A DNA stretch of 64,000 nucleotides from Prosapia bicincta (Eukaryota > Arthropoda > Insecta > Hemiptera > Cercopidae). The first letter of the stretch is position 1; every line of letters begins with the position of its first letter. Of this stretch, positions 46,291 to 60,329 are shown in pieces. Both the position numbers and the translations under genes were made by a program. The stretch covers positions 50,481,842 to 50,545,841 of the forward strand of contig JBAIZL010000003.1 of assembly GCA_036971475.1 (NCBI GenBank), written 5' to 3'. The notes beneath the pieces were generated by a model. It saw only the letters and a program-made list of their open reading frames with translations. It did not search any database and was not told the DNA's origin.

Positions 46291-46799
46291 TTCCTGAACA
46301 TAGATATGCCAGAAAGGTTTTATGCATTTCCCAGTGTTCCTGAATACATTGGCAGGGGATACAAGTCTATTGCACCATCAGTGGGGCAGCTGGATACAGA
46401 ATCTAAACGAGTCATTGTGTTGAATTGAAGCTTTTGTGAAGGTGCCTAACCTGAAACCATTTGTTAATAGAAGCCGTAGAAGTATGGGGACTCGTCAAAG
46501 TGCCTCCGGGACTCCTGTATATAATATTTTGTCAAAATATTTATGTATATATCGACTAAGTATGTCAGTCTTGCTATGTCAGTACTAATTGAAATAAATA
46601 AATTCAGAAATAAACACTGCCTGTATGTTCTGTGGTAAGGCAAAATATTGAAATGAAATGGTTTTATTATTATAGAGCATAGAAATGGCATTTACATTAT
46701 CACAAAGGCTTTGTGTCAAATTTTACATTACCCGTATAGGAAGAAATATTTAAAAATCACAAGTAACTTTGGCACGCTATAATTGCACAAAGAAGACAG

Positions 46800-47370
46800 C
46801 TTGTAGTTTTCCCGAAACATGTATGTATAGAGAATTATATCCTGTTGTTTTTATAATATACTTATAAATAGATTATAACCTATAGTGGTGCTATATGAAA
46901 GATGGCGTATTTTTTGAGTTTTATTTTATATTGATTTATTATATTATACTGTTGATTATGCACTTGAAGCAAACACTTACCTTATAAAGTCTATGTATGC
47001 AAAAGTGATTTTGTAATCTGGCGTTGCCAATCGTAATTCATTGAATTAGATTTTGGCAAAGTTTAAATTGTGAAATTTATAATAGAAAATATCGGGCATA
47101 AATTTCTATAATCTAAGCAATAAATTCCAACAGTTTCGGAGCAGTTTTACTCAGTTGTGATTAATTACCCTGCATTTAGTGTTGAAGGAGTTTAGCGAAT
47201 TTATTGACATTTTATAGAAAATGTTTGGTAAAACTAAAATAGCTGGTAAAAGTGCTAGTCGTTCTTAAATCAGCGTGAGAAACTATAGATCTTGGGATAT
47301 AGGTTTATTTGTGTTTGTGTTGTGGATATATAGCACTGATTTGAATTCTCTTCCTCCATTCCTCTACTCT
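46800..47370. repeat. segmental duplication, partner at 50240-50830
   Basis: Both share gcacaaagaagacag/aac, ccgaaacatgtatgtat, a ggcgttgcc/tggtgttgcc block, a gttttggcaaag block and a CT-rich microsatellite. No gene is seen. Confidence 0.75.
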
Positions 47371-47374
47371 CTTA

Positions 47375-48180
<806 letters not shown>

Positions 48181-48239
48181 CACACCCAAAAACATAACAT
48201 ATATAAAAAACTATAAACGTTAAAATGTTTTGCACAATG

Positions 48240-49020
48240 TAAAATTGTTACATTTGTTGTTAAATTAGCTACTTTTATAGATTAAATGTGTGTGTAATGG
48301 TGAAGTAATAATTGGCTATGATTGCATTAAGCATGAAGTTTAGCTAATATGTTTTTAGAGAATCTGGAAAGGCATAAAATTCTTTATGTTACAAAAACAT
48401 TTGGTTTTCAAGGACCATTTAATGTCAAAAGAACTATTTTACACTAGTGTAGGACATTTCCTACAAATTCTGATTAACAAGTTTACAAAAATTAGGAAAA
48501 ATAAACACATTCCTAAAACTATGTGATTAGATATAAAACAGAGAAAAAAAATATTATTTCAAGGTCACTCTAACCTAAATAGCAGAGCCAGATTAACCAT
48601 GTAAAATGTTTGTGGTGTTGTGTATTACCCATTCTGAAAATATTTTCTAAAAGATAAAAAAATGGTTGGAGATTAATCTGTTTTTTTTATTGTTATTTTA
48701 CTCAGGTTAAAACAAACTGTTTAGTTAAAGATATGGATGTATTTGTCCGCGTTTTTATCTTATATTTCTCTTATAATTATTGATAATCCACATTGAATCG
48801 TGAGTAATAATTTATTAATTTTCGTTGCTAATGGCATCATTTTTGAGTTATAACTATTACACACTGATGCAATCGAAGGGATTATAACGGCATTGGCTTC
48901 GAAACGAGCTTGAGTCGATAAATTTTATAATTGTAAGTCAGTGTGTATTATGAATGGATTATTACCATCACTTCATAACATCACCTAAAATACACTAAAA
49001 CAGTCGTTGACGGAAAGTAA
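48240..49020. repeat. mosaic of dispersed duplications
   Basis: 48240-48560 parallels 25260-25620 and 51600-51910. 48570-49015 parallels 54470-54825 (shared tttcaaggtcactctaacct, taattattgataatccacatt, ataacggcattggcttcgaaa and taagtcagtgtgtattatga). No gene is seen. Confidence 0.75.
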
Positions 49021-49384
49021 ACTAGAGGGTTAAAAGATTGCTTTAAAACATTTGAGTTCTTGTTCTGCAAAATAAAACAAGTAACAGAGAAAATATATTG
49101 GCCAATTCCTGCTGAGGTCAACAAAGAAATATTTTATTTTTATTACTTTCTATTTTATAATTACAATTAATATAAATATGTATATACATATAAAAAAATC
49201 ACAATCTCTTGAATTATAGTCCATTACGTTCGGTGAAGCCGGAGGGGAGCCGTGGAGGGGAGCCGTCCCTGATCAGTTCTTCCCCGACAAATAAATGTGG
49301 TCAGAAAATCCTACCAAGTGCTCAGACCTTCCCATACTTACCACCCTTTCACCTGAAGTCTTTGCAGCCCTTTTTTAGGTCGTC

Positions 49385-49453
49385 CTAAGCAATTATGCTC
49401 CAGGTTGTCGTCAGTGCTTCGGCCACAAAGCCGTCCTCTGCCCATAATAGTGA
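49385..49453 (+). pseudogene. possible zinc-knuckle (Gag-like) retroelement fragment
   Basis: One plus frame reads NYAPGCRQCFGHKAVLCP before a stop. This resembles the CCHC knuckle of insect retrotransposon Gag proteins but is two residues short between the second Cys and the His. Upstream is C-rich sequence without a continuous frame. It is a weak call. Confidence 0.25.
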
Positions 49454-49941
49454 AACTGATTGGTCAAGTTTAAATTACAGAAAATTTATAATTTTATCAA
49501 TTACCATAATAATGGCAGGACAATCTAAAAAGTTTAAAATTAATCATAATTCTACGGAAACAAACTTTTTTCGTTGAGTTTATTTTAAAGTGCAATATGT
49601 GTGACTGCATTGGAGAAAATGTAATAAATAGTTATTTTGTTCAAAATCGATTTCATCCAGACTTTGTTAAAATGTCAATAAAAATGATGTCTTTCCAACA
49701 TGTTCTTTAATATAATCTATTCTGAACCAAATTTTGTTGGCTTTGGTAGAATAATTAATGGTTGAATTAATTCAGTTTCACGAATGTAACAGGATTCGAT
49801 ATATAAAACTTATTTACAAATGAGATTTCCCAATTATGGACATAAAAGACAATAAATTGAACTGCTAACTTATAATACAACCAAGCGGTGTTGCCAAATT
49901 CACTTCAATGTAATGTCTAGAGTAAACAAACTAAAGGTAGA

Positions 49942-50085
49942 ATGTCGAGGCGGCCTCAGCCAACTAGAGTAACAAATTCTTATCGCTACGATCTAGACTT
50001 TGGACTGCAAGGGAATCGGACAGTCAGCTGTGTTTATTCGACCAGTGCGTTTATTTTATCTTTTCTTACTGGACTAGAATTGTAA
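49942..50085 (+). other. short conserved N-terminal-like ORF, paralogue 2
   Basis: A 47-codon frame starts MSRRPQPTRVTNSYRYDLDF, continues GLQGNRTVSCVYSTSAFILS and stops. Its first 20 codons match 39516. The second half is hydrophobic and has no counterpart in paralogue 1, which stops earlier. The matching flanks extend to 50220. An exon-like segment lies 2.2 kb downstream at 52237. Product unknown. Confidence 0.35.
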
Positions 50086-50825
50086 AGAATTTAGTGGTTT
50101 TCGCATTTGTCTGAAGGTTTTAAGATTGAAAATTTGTGTAATTAGTTTATAATAATTGCTGCAATTAGAGGGTTTTCATTATTGTTTTCTATTAAGGCAA
50201 GTATTTTACATTAACCATATAGGAAGGAATATTCACATTTCACAAGTAACTTTGTCGTGTTAAAATCGCACAAAGAAGACAACTTGTAGTGCTGCCGAAA
50301 CATGTATGTATAATTTTGTGTGCTTTTATAACCAGATTTTAGCCAATAATGATGCTATAGGGAAGATAATGCATTTCTCAGTAGAGATTTAATATTAACT
50401 TTATATTTCTGCTGTTTATTAAACCCTTGAAGCATTTACCTTATATATATACGCAAAAGTACTTTTGTAGCCTGGTGTTGCCATTTGTAATTCATTGATT
50501 TAGATTTTGGCAAAGCTTAAATTGGGCATTCTAGAAAATATCGGGCATCCATGACTACAATCTACGCAATAAGTACAAGCAGGTTCTGTGCAATTTTACA
50601 CAGTTGTGATGAATAATCCTACATTTTGTGGTGAAGGTTTAGCGAATATATGATATTTTGTATAAATATTTCGTAAAACTAAATAACTGTCTAGAAGTAT
50701 GATTCGTTCTTAAATCCACGAGAACAGTAAGGATCGCATTGTCGTGGAAGGTATTTTCTTTCGTGTTTGTATTATTTGTGAGTTTGTATGGAGCGCTTAA
50801 ACTGGGTACATGGCACTGAGTTGAA

Positions 50826-50827
50826 TG

Positions 50828-50858
<31 letters not shown>

Positions 50859-50890
50859 TCTCTCGCACGTACACACACACACACACATTT
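50826..50890. repeat. (CT)n-(CA)n microsatellite
   Basis: About 40 bases of CT-rich followed by CA-rich repeats; the counterpart of 47375 in the duplicated block, but not expanded. Confidence 0.9.
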
Positions 50891-50894
50891 TTTT

Positions 50895-51262
50895 TATTGG
50901 GCGTGTTTTGTTTTTGATTGATTTTATAAATGTGTTTTATTTGTATAGTTTTTTAAATATTTGATATCCTAAAATGCTCAAATAATTACATGTAAAGTTG
51001 GATAAATGGCTTTACTTAATGACCTATAAAAACAATAGTTGAACATAATCGTTGATACTTTGCAATTAGTATTCAAATATATCGTTCATTACACCAAAGA
51101 ATATACACAAAGACAGCAACAGAGCATCAGACACAAACATAACTCTTAACACATTACAACACTTTTACACCAACAACCAGTTTTATCCACGCACAATAAA
51201 CACTATAAACTTCGTACTTAATGTAAACTAATTAAGACTTAAACAAATGACTTGAATAAGTC
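50895..51262 (+). mobile_element. PLE 5' fragment
   Basis: It parallels 26400-26760 and 52710-53060 (shared atttgatatcctaaaatgc, attgaacataatcgtt and gacttaaacaaatgacttga). It ends abruptly at 51262 where the next duplicated block begins. Confidence 0.6.
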
Positions 51263-51279
51263 ATTCTTCGACTTTGATC

Positions 51280-53300
51280 GTTGCGTTTAGTTTTTAAAAT
51301 GATTTGGCTTTACCGTAACATTTTGTTTTATAATTATTATTTCTTTAGTATTGTTACATTTTATTTGAATATTTTTATAATTAATTTTTTTTTACTATGT
51401 ATTAAATTTTGGGCTTTTAAACCATCAAACTGCATTTTTTCTGAGCACACGCACATGCATACGCACACGCACACGCACACCCACACGCGCACACGTGCAC
51501 ACATGCACAACAAACCACTTGGGATAAGAGAAAATTTAGTTTATAACTGGTTTTATTTCGTGGTTACAGTGCGTTACAGCAAATATTTGCAGCATGTAAA
51601 TATGTTACATTTGTAATTAAATTGCTAACGTCCAGGCCTATAGGTCTATAGGTTAAATGTGTGTGTAAAGGCTGTGGTAATTGGCTATGACTGCTTTAAG
51701 CATAAAGCTTTGGGATACAGGTCCTTGGGGAAACCTGCAAAAGAATAACATTGTTTGTGTTACAAAATACATTTGGTTTTGAAGGACCATTTAATGTGAA
51801 AAGAAGTATTTAACACCAGTGTAGGATATTTCCCAAAAATCCTCTTTAAGAAAGTGTATAAAAATTAGGAAAAAATCACAAACCTAAAACTATGTATTTA
51901 GATGTAAAGCAGAGAAGAACACTACAGTGGCTTTTATTGGAAATGTTTACGTAATGTGTTACATGCTATATTTATTTGTGTGTAATATTTAGGAAACGAA
52001 ATAAATATTAAAATCTTGCTTTTGTATAAATCAAGGCTTATTAAAGGGAAAATTTGTAATTAAAAAATCTAAAGTAAAACATTTAATACCAACATCCGAT
52101 AAAATCTTATGGAAAACAGAAAAACGTTTATCTTTATAAGTAATTTTATTTTAGGTACTAACCATGAAAGTGACCTTCGCATAGAGTAATACTAAGTTAT
52201 AGATGGAAACAAATAATGTTGTTATTGCATTTGCAGGCTATTGGTGAGCCAAGTAGAGGATGCCCCACCCCAAAGCGCCCTGGAAACCCCTAGGAGACCC
52301 CCGGACCCTCCCCGCACCGTAAACTGCAAGAAGGTGAGTTGATGGGTTGGTTATGATTGCTGTAATGTACGAATAGTTGTGAGGATGAAAATAATAAGAT
52401 GAAACAAGCAAAATGAAAATAATCCTAGAAACCTTGTATAAAGTCTAGCAAAAATTAAATCCATTTACGTCAGGTTTATGCTATTATTAAACATATAATA
52501 ATTTGGATACACACCTAGATAAAATTACCTTTTTTCTAGCGACAAATCTAAACTCCAGGAACAATGATTTTTTCCATGGAAACAATAATGTAACCTTAAC
52601 GCGTGATACCAGGCAACTATACATCAGACATTATTAATATCTTTACACGAAAATATTGTTATATTTTTACAATAAATAAATTTATATTATTTTCCCAATT
52701 TCCCGACTATATGTTTTGATTGATTCTATAGATGTGTTTTATTTGTTTAGTTTTTAAAATATTTTATATCCTAAAATGCTTAAATATTTACACGTAAAGT
52801 TTGTTGTATGGGTTTTATTTAATGACCTATATAAACAATAATTGAACATAATCGTTAATACTTTGCAATTAGTACTCGGAGAAACCGTCCAATACACCAA
52901 AGCACATACACACAGACAGCAACAGAGCAACAGACACAAACAAAACTCTGACGCAAAACAACACATTTACACCCGCCACAGGTTTTACTTACGCACAATA
53001 ACCTCCATAAACATCGACTTTAATATAAACTAATTAAGACTTAAACAAATGACTTGAATAAGGCTCTCACCCCAAAAATACAATTACAAACAAAAGTTTG
53101 GACACTGAGACAGCAATACAAAGCACGGAATCCATCCGCCATGAATACATTAGATAAGGCATTGAATATAAAATGTTCATCATAAACACATTAAACTTTA
53201 AAACAAGCACAACTAATAAACACACATCCCTTAAATCCATTATACACATCACGACCAACTAACCTCAATATTTTTAACAGATAAAGGCACTTCTATAGTA
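51280..53300. repeat. segmental duplication, copy 2 (partner 25.02-26.95 kb)
   Basis: The same order of blocks as copy 1, with a longer CA/CG-rich microsatellite (51446-51508) and an exon-like segment whose frame is intact. Confidence 0.8.
52237..52333 (+). other. exon-like segment, paralogue 3, frame and splice sites intact
   Basis: It is bounded by acceptor attgcatttgcag and donor gtgagt. After one base the frame reads LLVSQVEDAPPQSALETPRR, then PPDPPRTVNCKK up to the donor with no stop. Compared with 45671 and 25913 the LxVSQVED start and Pro-rich middle are conserved while lengths differ (97, 101 and 107 nt). It is the best candidate for a functional member. Family unknown. Confidence 0.45.
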
Positions 53301-53936
53301 ATAATGCGCCAACAAGACGTTGACAATAAAGTAAATAAATACATGACAAAAAACAACATAACCGAACTCCATTTAGTCCCTATAAGAAAATATCAAACAC
53401 AAATTAAAAACCACTTGAGCAAATTCACCGAAATCATGAAACCAGAACAAGAGAAACCTTACAAACAAAACACATCCCGCATTAACAAACCACACGCAGC
53501 ACCTTTACATAATCTAGCCAAATACACGAACGTTAAGAACTACACATCCATACAGAATGGCATTGGCCTGATCCACAAAATTAAAGCCATCTATGTACCA
53601 AACAACTCCACCATAGCGTCATTCGACATAAAAAAACTTAAACACCAACGTACCCATTAAACAAACACTTCAAACACTAGAAAACTTACTGACAACAAAA
53701 AAACTCCACAAAAACCCACCCTAGAAATCATAACACTCACAAACTCATAACACAAAATCTATACGCATAACGATGGCCTGCCAATGGGATTCTCCGTCTC
53801 AGGTACCTAGCGAAATATTCCCCAAGCTCTTCGAATAACAATACGTTCTGTAGAACAACAAACATACAGACAAAATAATATACTACCATAGATATGTAGA
53901 CATTTTACTTTTAAACATCGGCCACAAACGTTGCCT
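52880..53936 (+). pseudogene. Penelope-like element, RT N-terminal to motif B
   Basis: The plus strand holds a 118-codon frame (53304-53660) with RQQDVDNKVNKYMTKNNITE, EIMKPEQEKPYKQNTSRINK, IGLIHKIKAIYVPNNSTIAS and FDIKKLKHQR, followed after frameshifts by THNDGLPMGFSVSGT (motif B, near 53770). The YxDD motif, thumb and GIY-YIG are missing; coding sequence passes within about 150 bp into the ribozyme at 53937. It shows the empty site for the hAT inserted in the sister copy at 27148. Confidence 0.8.
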
Positions 53937-53977
53937 AACACTGATGAAGGTGACATCGTCGCTGAAACTAGCCTGTT
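53937..53977 (+). ncRNA. hammerhead ribozyme, type I, family B
   Basis: The plus strand reads AACA, CUGAUGA, A, stem II GGUGAC-AUC-GUCGCU, GAAA, CUAGCC, UGUU. Stem I has four pairs (AACA/UGUU) and stem II six with two G-U wobbles. Position 16.1 is C rather than the U expected from the sister copy at 30128, probably abolishing cleavage. Compared with 30128, the 3' side of stem II changes GUCGUC to GUCGCU with pairing kept through G-C/G-U alternatives. Confidence 0.7.
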
Positions 53978-53999
53978 TGTGTTAATAAACTAATGTGTA

Positions 54000-55700
54000 G
54001 TAAGATTTAGAGTAAACTGTTTGTTACCCTTGGGAATTCTTCTTACTAGCTAAGCTGCTAATTAACTTCATACTAAACCTCACATCTACCCTCAAACTAT
54101 AAGACAATAATAAAATTAATTATTATCTTATTAATAAAAATAAAGTAATAAGGTCATACAAGATTGCAGATGTGAGACTCCAATTTGACTGCGATTGGCT
54201 GTAGAATAATCCAAATTTGTTATTTATTATTTCCCATAACTTCTCAATAACGACAATTATTACAATAAGCAGAAATTATTTAATTCGTAGAATAACCAAT
54301 TCCCTACCTCCAAGGCTAGAGCAATATCTTTCTGTTGTCACCTAAATCTATGTCTTCCGGTATATTTCGCCAGAATAATGCGAGTAAATAGTATTGCGGG
54401 CTAAATGATGATTCTAGTACATATTTCCGTTCGATTAAGTAATAAGTACTCCAAAAATATGATTTCAAGGTCACTCTAACCTAAGTGACAGAGCTAGTTT
54501 AACCGTGTAAAATATTTGTGCGGGTTTGAAAAAACTGTTTAGTTAAAATTATGGATGTATTTGTACGCTTTTAAATCTTATATTTATCTTATAATTATTG
54601 ATAATCCACATTGAATCGCGAGTAATAATTTATTAATTTCCTTTTATAATGGCATCATCTGTGAGGTATAACTATTACAAACTGATGCCATCAACGGATG
54701 ATAACGGCATTGGCTTCGAAACGATTTTGAATCGATATATTTTAAAAATTGTAAGTCAGTGTGTATTATGAATGGATTATTACCATCACTTCATAACATC
54801 GCCTAAAATACACTAAAACAATGTAAATACATTGGGAACTGTGGAAGATGTAGATTCACGCCTGTAACAAGGACTTCTTCGGGCTGTAATTGGGTCCTGG
54901 ATACGGTCCAGAGTGTAGAATAAGGACCAAGCTGAAGGCCACACTTCGCACAAGCGCGAGAAATAGCAGTCGCCGAATGTATCCACCCGAGAAGCAATAG
55001 CACAGGTGGTTTGCTCACAGCCTTCAGGTGCGTTAGGTTACCATGGGAACTAAGTCCGAAGTAAACATAAGAGAAACTCGTAGCTCATAAGTACCCGCTT
55101 GCGCATCGGCAACACGACATATTTAGACATATCTGAGGAGCTACGTAATACAATCTACGTGAACTACTTGAAGTGGTCTCGGCGTTAAATTCATTTCTAA
55201 CCTTAGAGGTGTCTTTCCGTATTTAGTTTTTAAAAGTATCCCAATAGTTTACGAAATTGTGAACATAAGTTTTTATATTTGGGCAATAACACTTTCTTTT
55301 TATTTGTTCATATTGTGTCCTGAAACTCACAATGGTCAATGTAAGGGTCCTGCATGCTAACTTTCTAATTTATTTTGTTCTACATTTAACTAACCATAGT
55401 TGCGAAATTGTAAACATATATGGCAAATCTTGAGTGGATGAATAAAAATTATTTTAATAACGATTGAAAATTTGAACACGATACATACAAGGAGAGTGCG
55501 AACTAATAGAAGGAATTTAAGGGAACTAAACCAAAATAACTTCACATTTTAAGTCTGACAAAGAAAATTACTAAATAATTCTAAGCTTCACATATAGCAA
55601 GGTACACACTATCACGAAGGCCCAAGTCATGTTACTAACTATATGGCCTTCCCTCATGCCAGAGACGGTGACAATATTAAGAGCAATAACTTGTATATTT
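54000..55700. other. no firm gene; duplicated block and a GC-richer segment
   Basis: 54470-54825 duplicates 48570-49015. A GC-richer segment at 54826-55030 has a 71-codon minus frame (PPVLLLLGWIHSATAISRAC in part) without a recognised family. The rest is AT-rich. Confidence 0.5.
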
Positions 55701-55705
55701 TACAG

Positions 55706-55809
55706 AACCAGCCCAAGAACTCGGCAGATAGTGGGGATGGACTTTGCGTCTTGGATAACACACCATCTTCCTTCGGGGACTCCAAGGGATGAGTTGTCAA
55801 GGCTTTAAG
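55706..55809 (+). other. candidate exon, open in two frames
   Basis: It lies between acceptor tattttacag and donor gtatgt. One frame reads NQPKNSADSGDGLCVLDNTP, then SSFGDSKG and a stop. A second reads TSPRTRQIVGMDFASWITHH, then LPSGTPRDELSRL and a stop one base before the donor. Both are plausible C-termini. No family is recognised. Confidence 0.35.
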
Positions 55810-55814
55810 GTATG

Positions 55815-57650
55815 TTGCTATCTGTCTCTTTACTTTTATACAACTTTACACTGCTTCCTTCTTTTATTTATAAACATCTTGATTCTTAGACTAAATTTTT
55901 TAGACTTCAGGTTTGAACCAACACATTTAACTATTATTCAGTACAAACTATTGCGGCGTTTAGACATTCTAACTAAACCAAATTACTGCGGATAATATCA
56001 AAACATAACAGTAATTAAGAATTATGACAACCCACAACCCTCCAAATACGCGTGTAAAGAAAAGGGTGCGCCCTGGCTAAGGGTTGTATCCTTAAATGTG
56101 CAAGTTTGCTGATTTTATTTGTATTATGCGCAACTGTGACAAACTACTTAGCCCGTAGTTATTGGCGTTATTGTTTTTATAAATCTTGTCTTTAATAGAA
56201 TTTGGTAATTGTACATAGCAGCAGAGAGTTTCCGCAAAATGATTTCTTGTTTTGTAATTTATTACAATAAATGATTTTTTAAAAGGACTTCATATTGTTT
56301 GTAAGTTGGGAAATGGATTTCAGAATTATTATTTCATTCATTATATCGCTGTAGTTGCCCCTAACTTAACCAAAACCACATTGATGTATTTAGTTCCTAG
56401 ATTAAACTAATTCCCACCACTTCAAAGTGAGTGCAGTATCTTTCAGTTTTCACGTAAATCCTCAAACAAATTTCTCGTTATACTGTTCTAGAAGTTAATC
56501 TGGCCAACAATGGATCATCTGTTTTATTCACTAATGTTGTGATAGTTTAAGGTTATATTTTCCAACTCACAAATAATTGTAAAAACCATTTCCCTATATC
56601 CACGGCCAGTTTAATACCTTTCTATTTTAACAAACACTATTTTTCACATAAATCTACGTCATCCGGCCACAGATAAACAAATTTCTCATCCATTGTTTAA
56701 TCAACAGACCGACAATGAATTATACTAGTCAGCTGATTTAGTCGCCAGAGTTATTCTAGTTTAAGGTTATCTTTTCCAACTCACAAATAATTGTAAATGA
56801 GCGTTAGTGCGATGTATGTTTGTTGTAATATAACTGGGAATTATTCAGAACTGTAGATATTTAAGTAAGTAAATATAATGTTTTATTATTTGTTTAAATG
56901 GTTACATAAATTTAACTTTAGATTCTTTAAAACTGAATGTAAGTTTCTTGTATTTACAACGAAGTTTTAATTTAGTAATGACAGACACTAATTAGTAACT
57001 CTTGTAACCCTAAACGGCTAAACAATATTGTAAGATACTTATTAACGTGGCCGTATATATATTTTTATAACTTTAATTTGGTTACAATTTATTGTTATGA
57101 ATAAAGTTTGGTAGCTGAGCAGAATGTAGGATATTTGCTTTTAATTGAATCCTTAGTTTGTAAATTCTGCAAATTAAAGAATTTTTAAATAAAGATTTGT
57201 AAAAAACTATTGTAAAGTTGTGTTTAACGTTTGAAAGGATTGCCTTTTACTTATTATAATGGGTTACAAATAATTAGGTTAGGCCTGTATTCTAATCTGC
57301 AACATCCTACAATAACTCTGCAGTTATTGGCCTTTAATTCTAACCGTCTTATTTATACTTAAACATACATTTCTAGGGGAGACGTACCTCCCTATGCAAC
57401 ACATGTTACTTGGAGGTTATGTTTGTCCCATTATCTCAGAAAATGCTAAAGATACCACAGTGAAATTTTTACCAGTTATTCTATATTTAGGTAATTGCGT
57501 TTAAACCCTGCTATTTTAAATTTAGTTCCCTAAAAATTATATAAAATGTAATTTCTTTAAATGCGTATTATTTCTAATGTATATTTTAGGCTAATGATCT
57601 TTTAAATAACTTTCTGTAAGCACAGTTTATGAAATTAGCAAGGATTCTGT
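55815..57650. other. AT-rich stretch; duplicated block at 56760-57310
   Basis: 56500-56580 and 56750-56800 are internal repeats (agtttaaggttat, ttccaactcacaaataattg). 56760-57310 duplicates 39990-40560 without the satellite. No gene is supported. Confidence 0.55.
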
Positions 57651-58029
57651 AAATATATGTATATTATAGGCCTAATATGTAAAAATGTGACGTGGCTTAG
57701 CCATGCTGTCTGTGGGTTAATGGGGCATTTAGGTCAAAAATATAGATTTTTGGTAAGTTGGAAATGGAAACAAAGGTGCTTGCATACAGGTTTATTTATG
57801 TTCAAAACAATCCAATTTCATAATTTAATTCTTGCTTCTTTTCTGCATCAAATACTTTTTTTCGCCGTCCCGGAAAGTTGTGTGGCTCTTTATTGGTCTA
57901 GTCTGTTTGCCATTTCGGCTTGTATTCCTCTTGTAAGCCTAATGTCAGTTAAATGCAGAATTTTTAAACGGTTCAAGCCTGTTCTAAGTACAAGGCTCTG
58001 TAACGCTGCAATCCTTCCCCTGTTGCCTT

Positions 58030-60325
58030 CACTGAAGGTAATAACAGCATCTAAGGCTCCACTTTGTAAGGTTTGGAAGCCAACAAAGTATGACAGAGTA
58101 AAAGCTCTCAGTGACGGTTTGAGTGTATCAGTGTAAACATTCTCTGAACAAGTTATGCTTTGGAAAATCCTGGTAAAGAGGTTTAATTGCAACTATTACA
58201 GCATCTAGGTCTATGCATTGTAAGGTTTGGAAGCAAGCAAAGTATGACAGAGTAAAAGGACTCAGTGACGGTTTGAGTGCATCTGCGTAAACATTCTCTG
58301 AACAAGTTATGCTTAGGAAAATCCTGGTAAAGAGGTTTAATTACAACTATTACAGCATCAAGGCTCCACTTTGTAAGGTTTGGAAGCAAGCAAAGTATGG
58401 CCGACTAAGAGGTCTCAGTGACGGTTTGAGTGCATCCGCGTAAACATTCTCTGAACAAGTTATGCTTAGGAAATTCCTGGTAAAGAGGTTTAATTACAAC
58501 TATTACAGCATCAAGGCTCCACTTTGTAAGGTTTGGAAGCCAACAAAGTATGACAGGGTAAAAGCTCTCAGTGGCGGTTTGAGTGCATCTGCGTAAACAT
58601 TCTCTGAACAAGTTATGCTTAGGAAATTCCTGGTAAAGAGGTTTAATTACAACTATTACAGCATCTAGGGCTCCACATTGTAATGTTTGGAAGCAAGCAA
58701 AGTATGACAAAGTAAAAGCTCTCAGCGACGGTTTGAGTGCATCCGCGTAAACATTCTCTGAACAAGTTATGCTTTGGTAGTTCCTGGTAAAGAGGTTTAA
58801 TTACAACTATTACAGCATCTAGGGCTCCACATTGTAATGTTTGGAAGCAAGCTAAATATGACAGAGTAAAAGGACTCAGTGACGGTTTGAGTGCATCCGC
58901 GTAAACATTCTCTGAGCAAGTTAGGCTTTAGTAATTCCTGGTAAAGAGGTTTAATTGCAACTATTACAGCATCTAGGGCTCTACATTGTCAGGTTTGGAA
59001 GCAAGCAAAGTATGGCCGAATAAGAGGTCTCAGTGACGGTTTGAGTGCATCTGCGTAAACATTCTCTGAGCAAGTTAGGCTTTAGTAATTCCTGGTAAAG
59101 AGGTTATTACAACTATTACAGCATCTAGGGCTCTACATTGTCAGGTTTGGAAGCAAGCAAAGTATGGCCGAGTAAGAGGTCTCAGTGACGGTTTGAGTGC
59201 ATCTGCGTAATCATTCTCTGAACAAGTTAGGCTTTGATAATTCCTTGTAAAGAGGCTTAATTGCAACTGTTACAGCATCTAGGGCTCTACATTGTCAGGT
59301 TTGGAAGCAAGCAAAGTATGGCCGAATAAGAGGTCTCAGTGACGGTTTGAGTGCATCTGCGTAAACATTCTCTGAGCAAGTTAGGCTTTAGTAATTCCTG
59401 GTAAAGAGGTTTAATTACAACTATTACAGCATCTAGGGCTCCACATTGTGAGGTTTGGAAGCCAACAAAGTATGACAGAGTAAGAGGTCTCAGTGACGGT
59501 TTGAGTGCATCTGCGTAAACATTCTCTGAGCAAGTTAGGCTTTAGTAATTCCTGGTAAAGAGGTTTAATTACAACTATTACAGCATCTAGGGCTCTACAT
59601 TGTCAGGTTCGGAAGCCAACAAAGTATGACAAGGTAAAAGCTCTCAGTGACGGTTTGAGTGTATCATTGTAAACATTCTCTGAGCAAGTTAGGCTTTGGT
59701 ATTTCGTGATAAAGAGGCCTAACAGCATCTAAGGCTCCACATTGTAAGGTTTGGAAGCAAGCAAAGTATGGCCGACTAAGAGGTCTCAGTGACGGTTTGA
59801 GTGCATCCGCGTAAACATTCTCTGAACAAGTTATGCTTAGGTAATTCCTGGTAAAGAGGCTTAATTACAACTATTACAGCATCTAGGGCTCCACATTGTA
59901 ATGTTTGGAAGCAAGCTAAGTATGACATAGTAAAAGCTCTTAGTGACGGTTTGAGTGTATCCGCTTTAACATTCTCTGAGCAAGTTAAGCTTTGGTAATT
60001 CCCGGTAAAGGTGCTAAATTACAACTATTACAGCATCTAGGGCTCCACATTGTAAGGTTTGGAAGCCAACAAAAAAAGGCAGAGTAAAAGCTTTCAATGA
60101 CGGTTTGAGTGTATCAGTGTAATCATTCTCTGAACAAGTTAGGCTTTGGTAATTCCTGGTAAAGAGGCCTAAATACAACTATTACAGGATTTAGGGCTAC
60201 ACATTGTAAGGTATGGAAGCCAACAAAGTATGACAGAGTAAAAGGTCTTAGTGACGGTTTGAGTGCATCTGCGTAAACAATCTCTGATCAAGTAAGGCTT
60301 TGGTAATTCCTGATTTTTATGTTTG
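58030..60325. repeat. 153-bp satellite array, about 15 copies
   Basis: Marker phrases ctcagtgacggtttgagtg, aacattctctgaacaagtta and ttacaactattacagcatc return every 152-154 bp (ctcagtg at 58107, 58261, 58414, 58567). Because 153 is 51 codons, a minus-strand frame runs across monomers: LDAVIVVIKPLYQEFPKHNL, then FRECLRRCTQT, repeated in 58405-58710. Divergence among monomers is moderate, with shorter units near 59700. The left end is preceded by a diverged partial unit within the 159-codon plus frame 57657-58136, which is probably not a gene. Confidence 0.95.
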
Positions 60326-60329
60326 TACT

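Noticed and set aside
54680..54760. Hammerhead-like phrase (CUGAUGC ... UUCGAAACGA) also at 48865-48930
   Set aside because: Position 9 is C, stem II cannot be drawn convincingly in either copy and stem I does not pair; recorded only as a repeat phrase.
57657..58136. 159-codon plus-strand open frame
   Set aside because: Its second half is a diverged unit of the adjacent 153-bp satellite and the first half is AT-rich with no recognisable domain.
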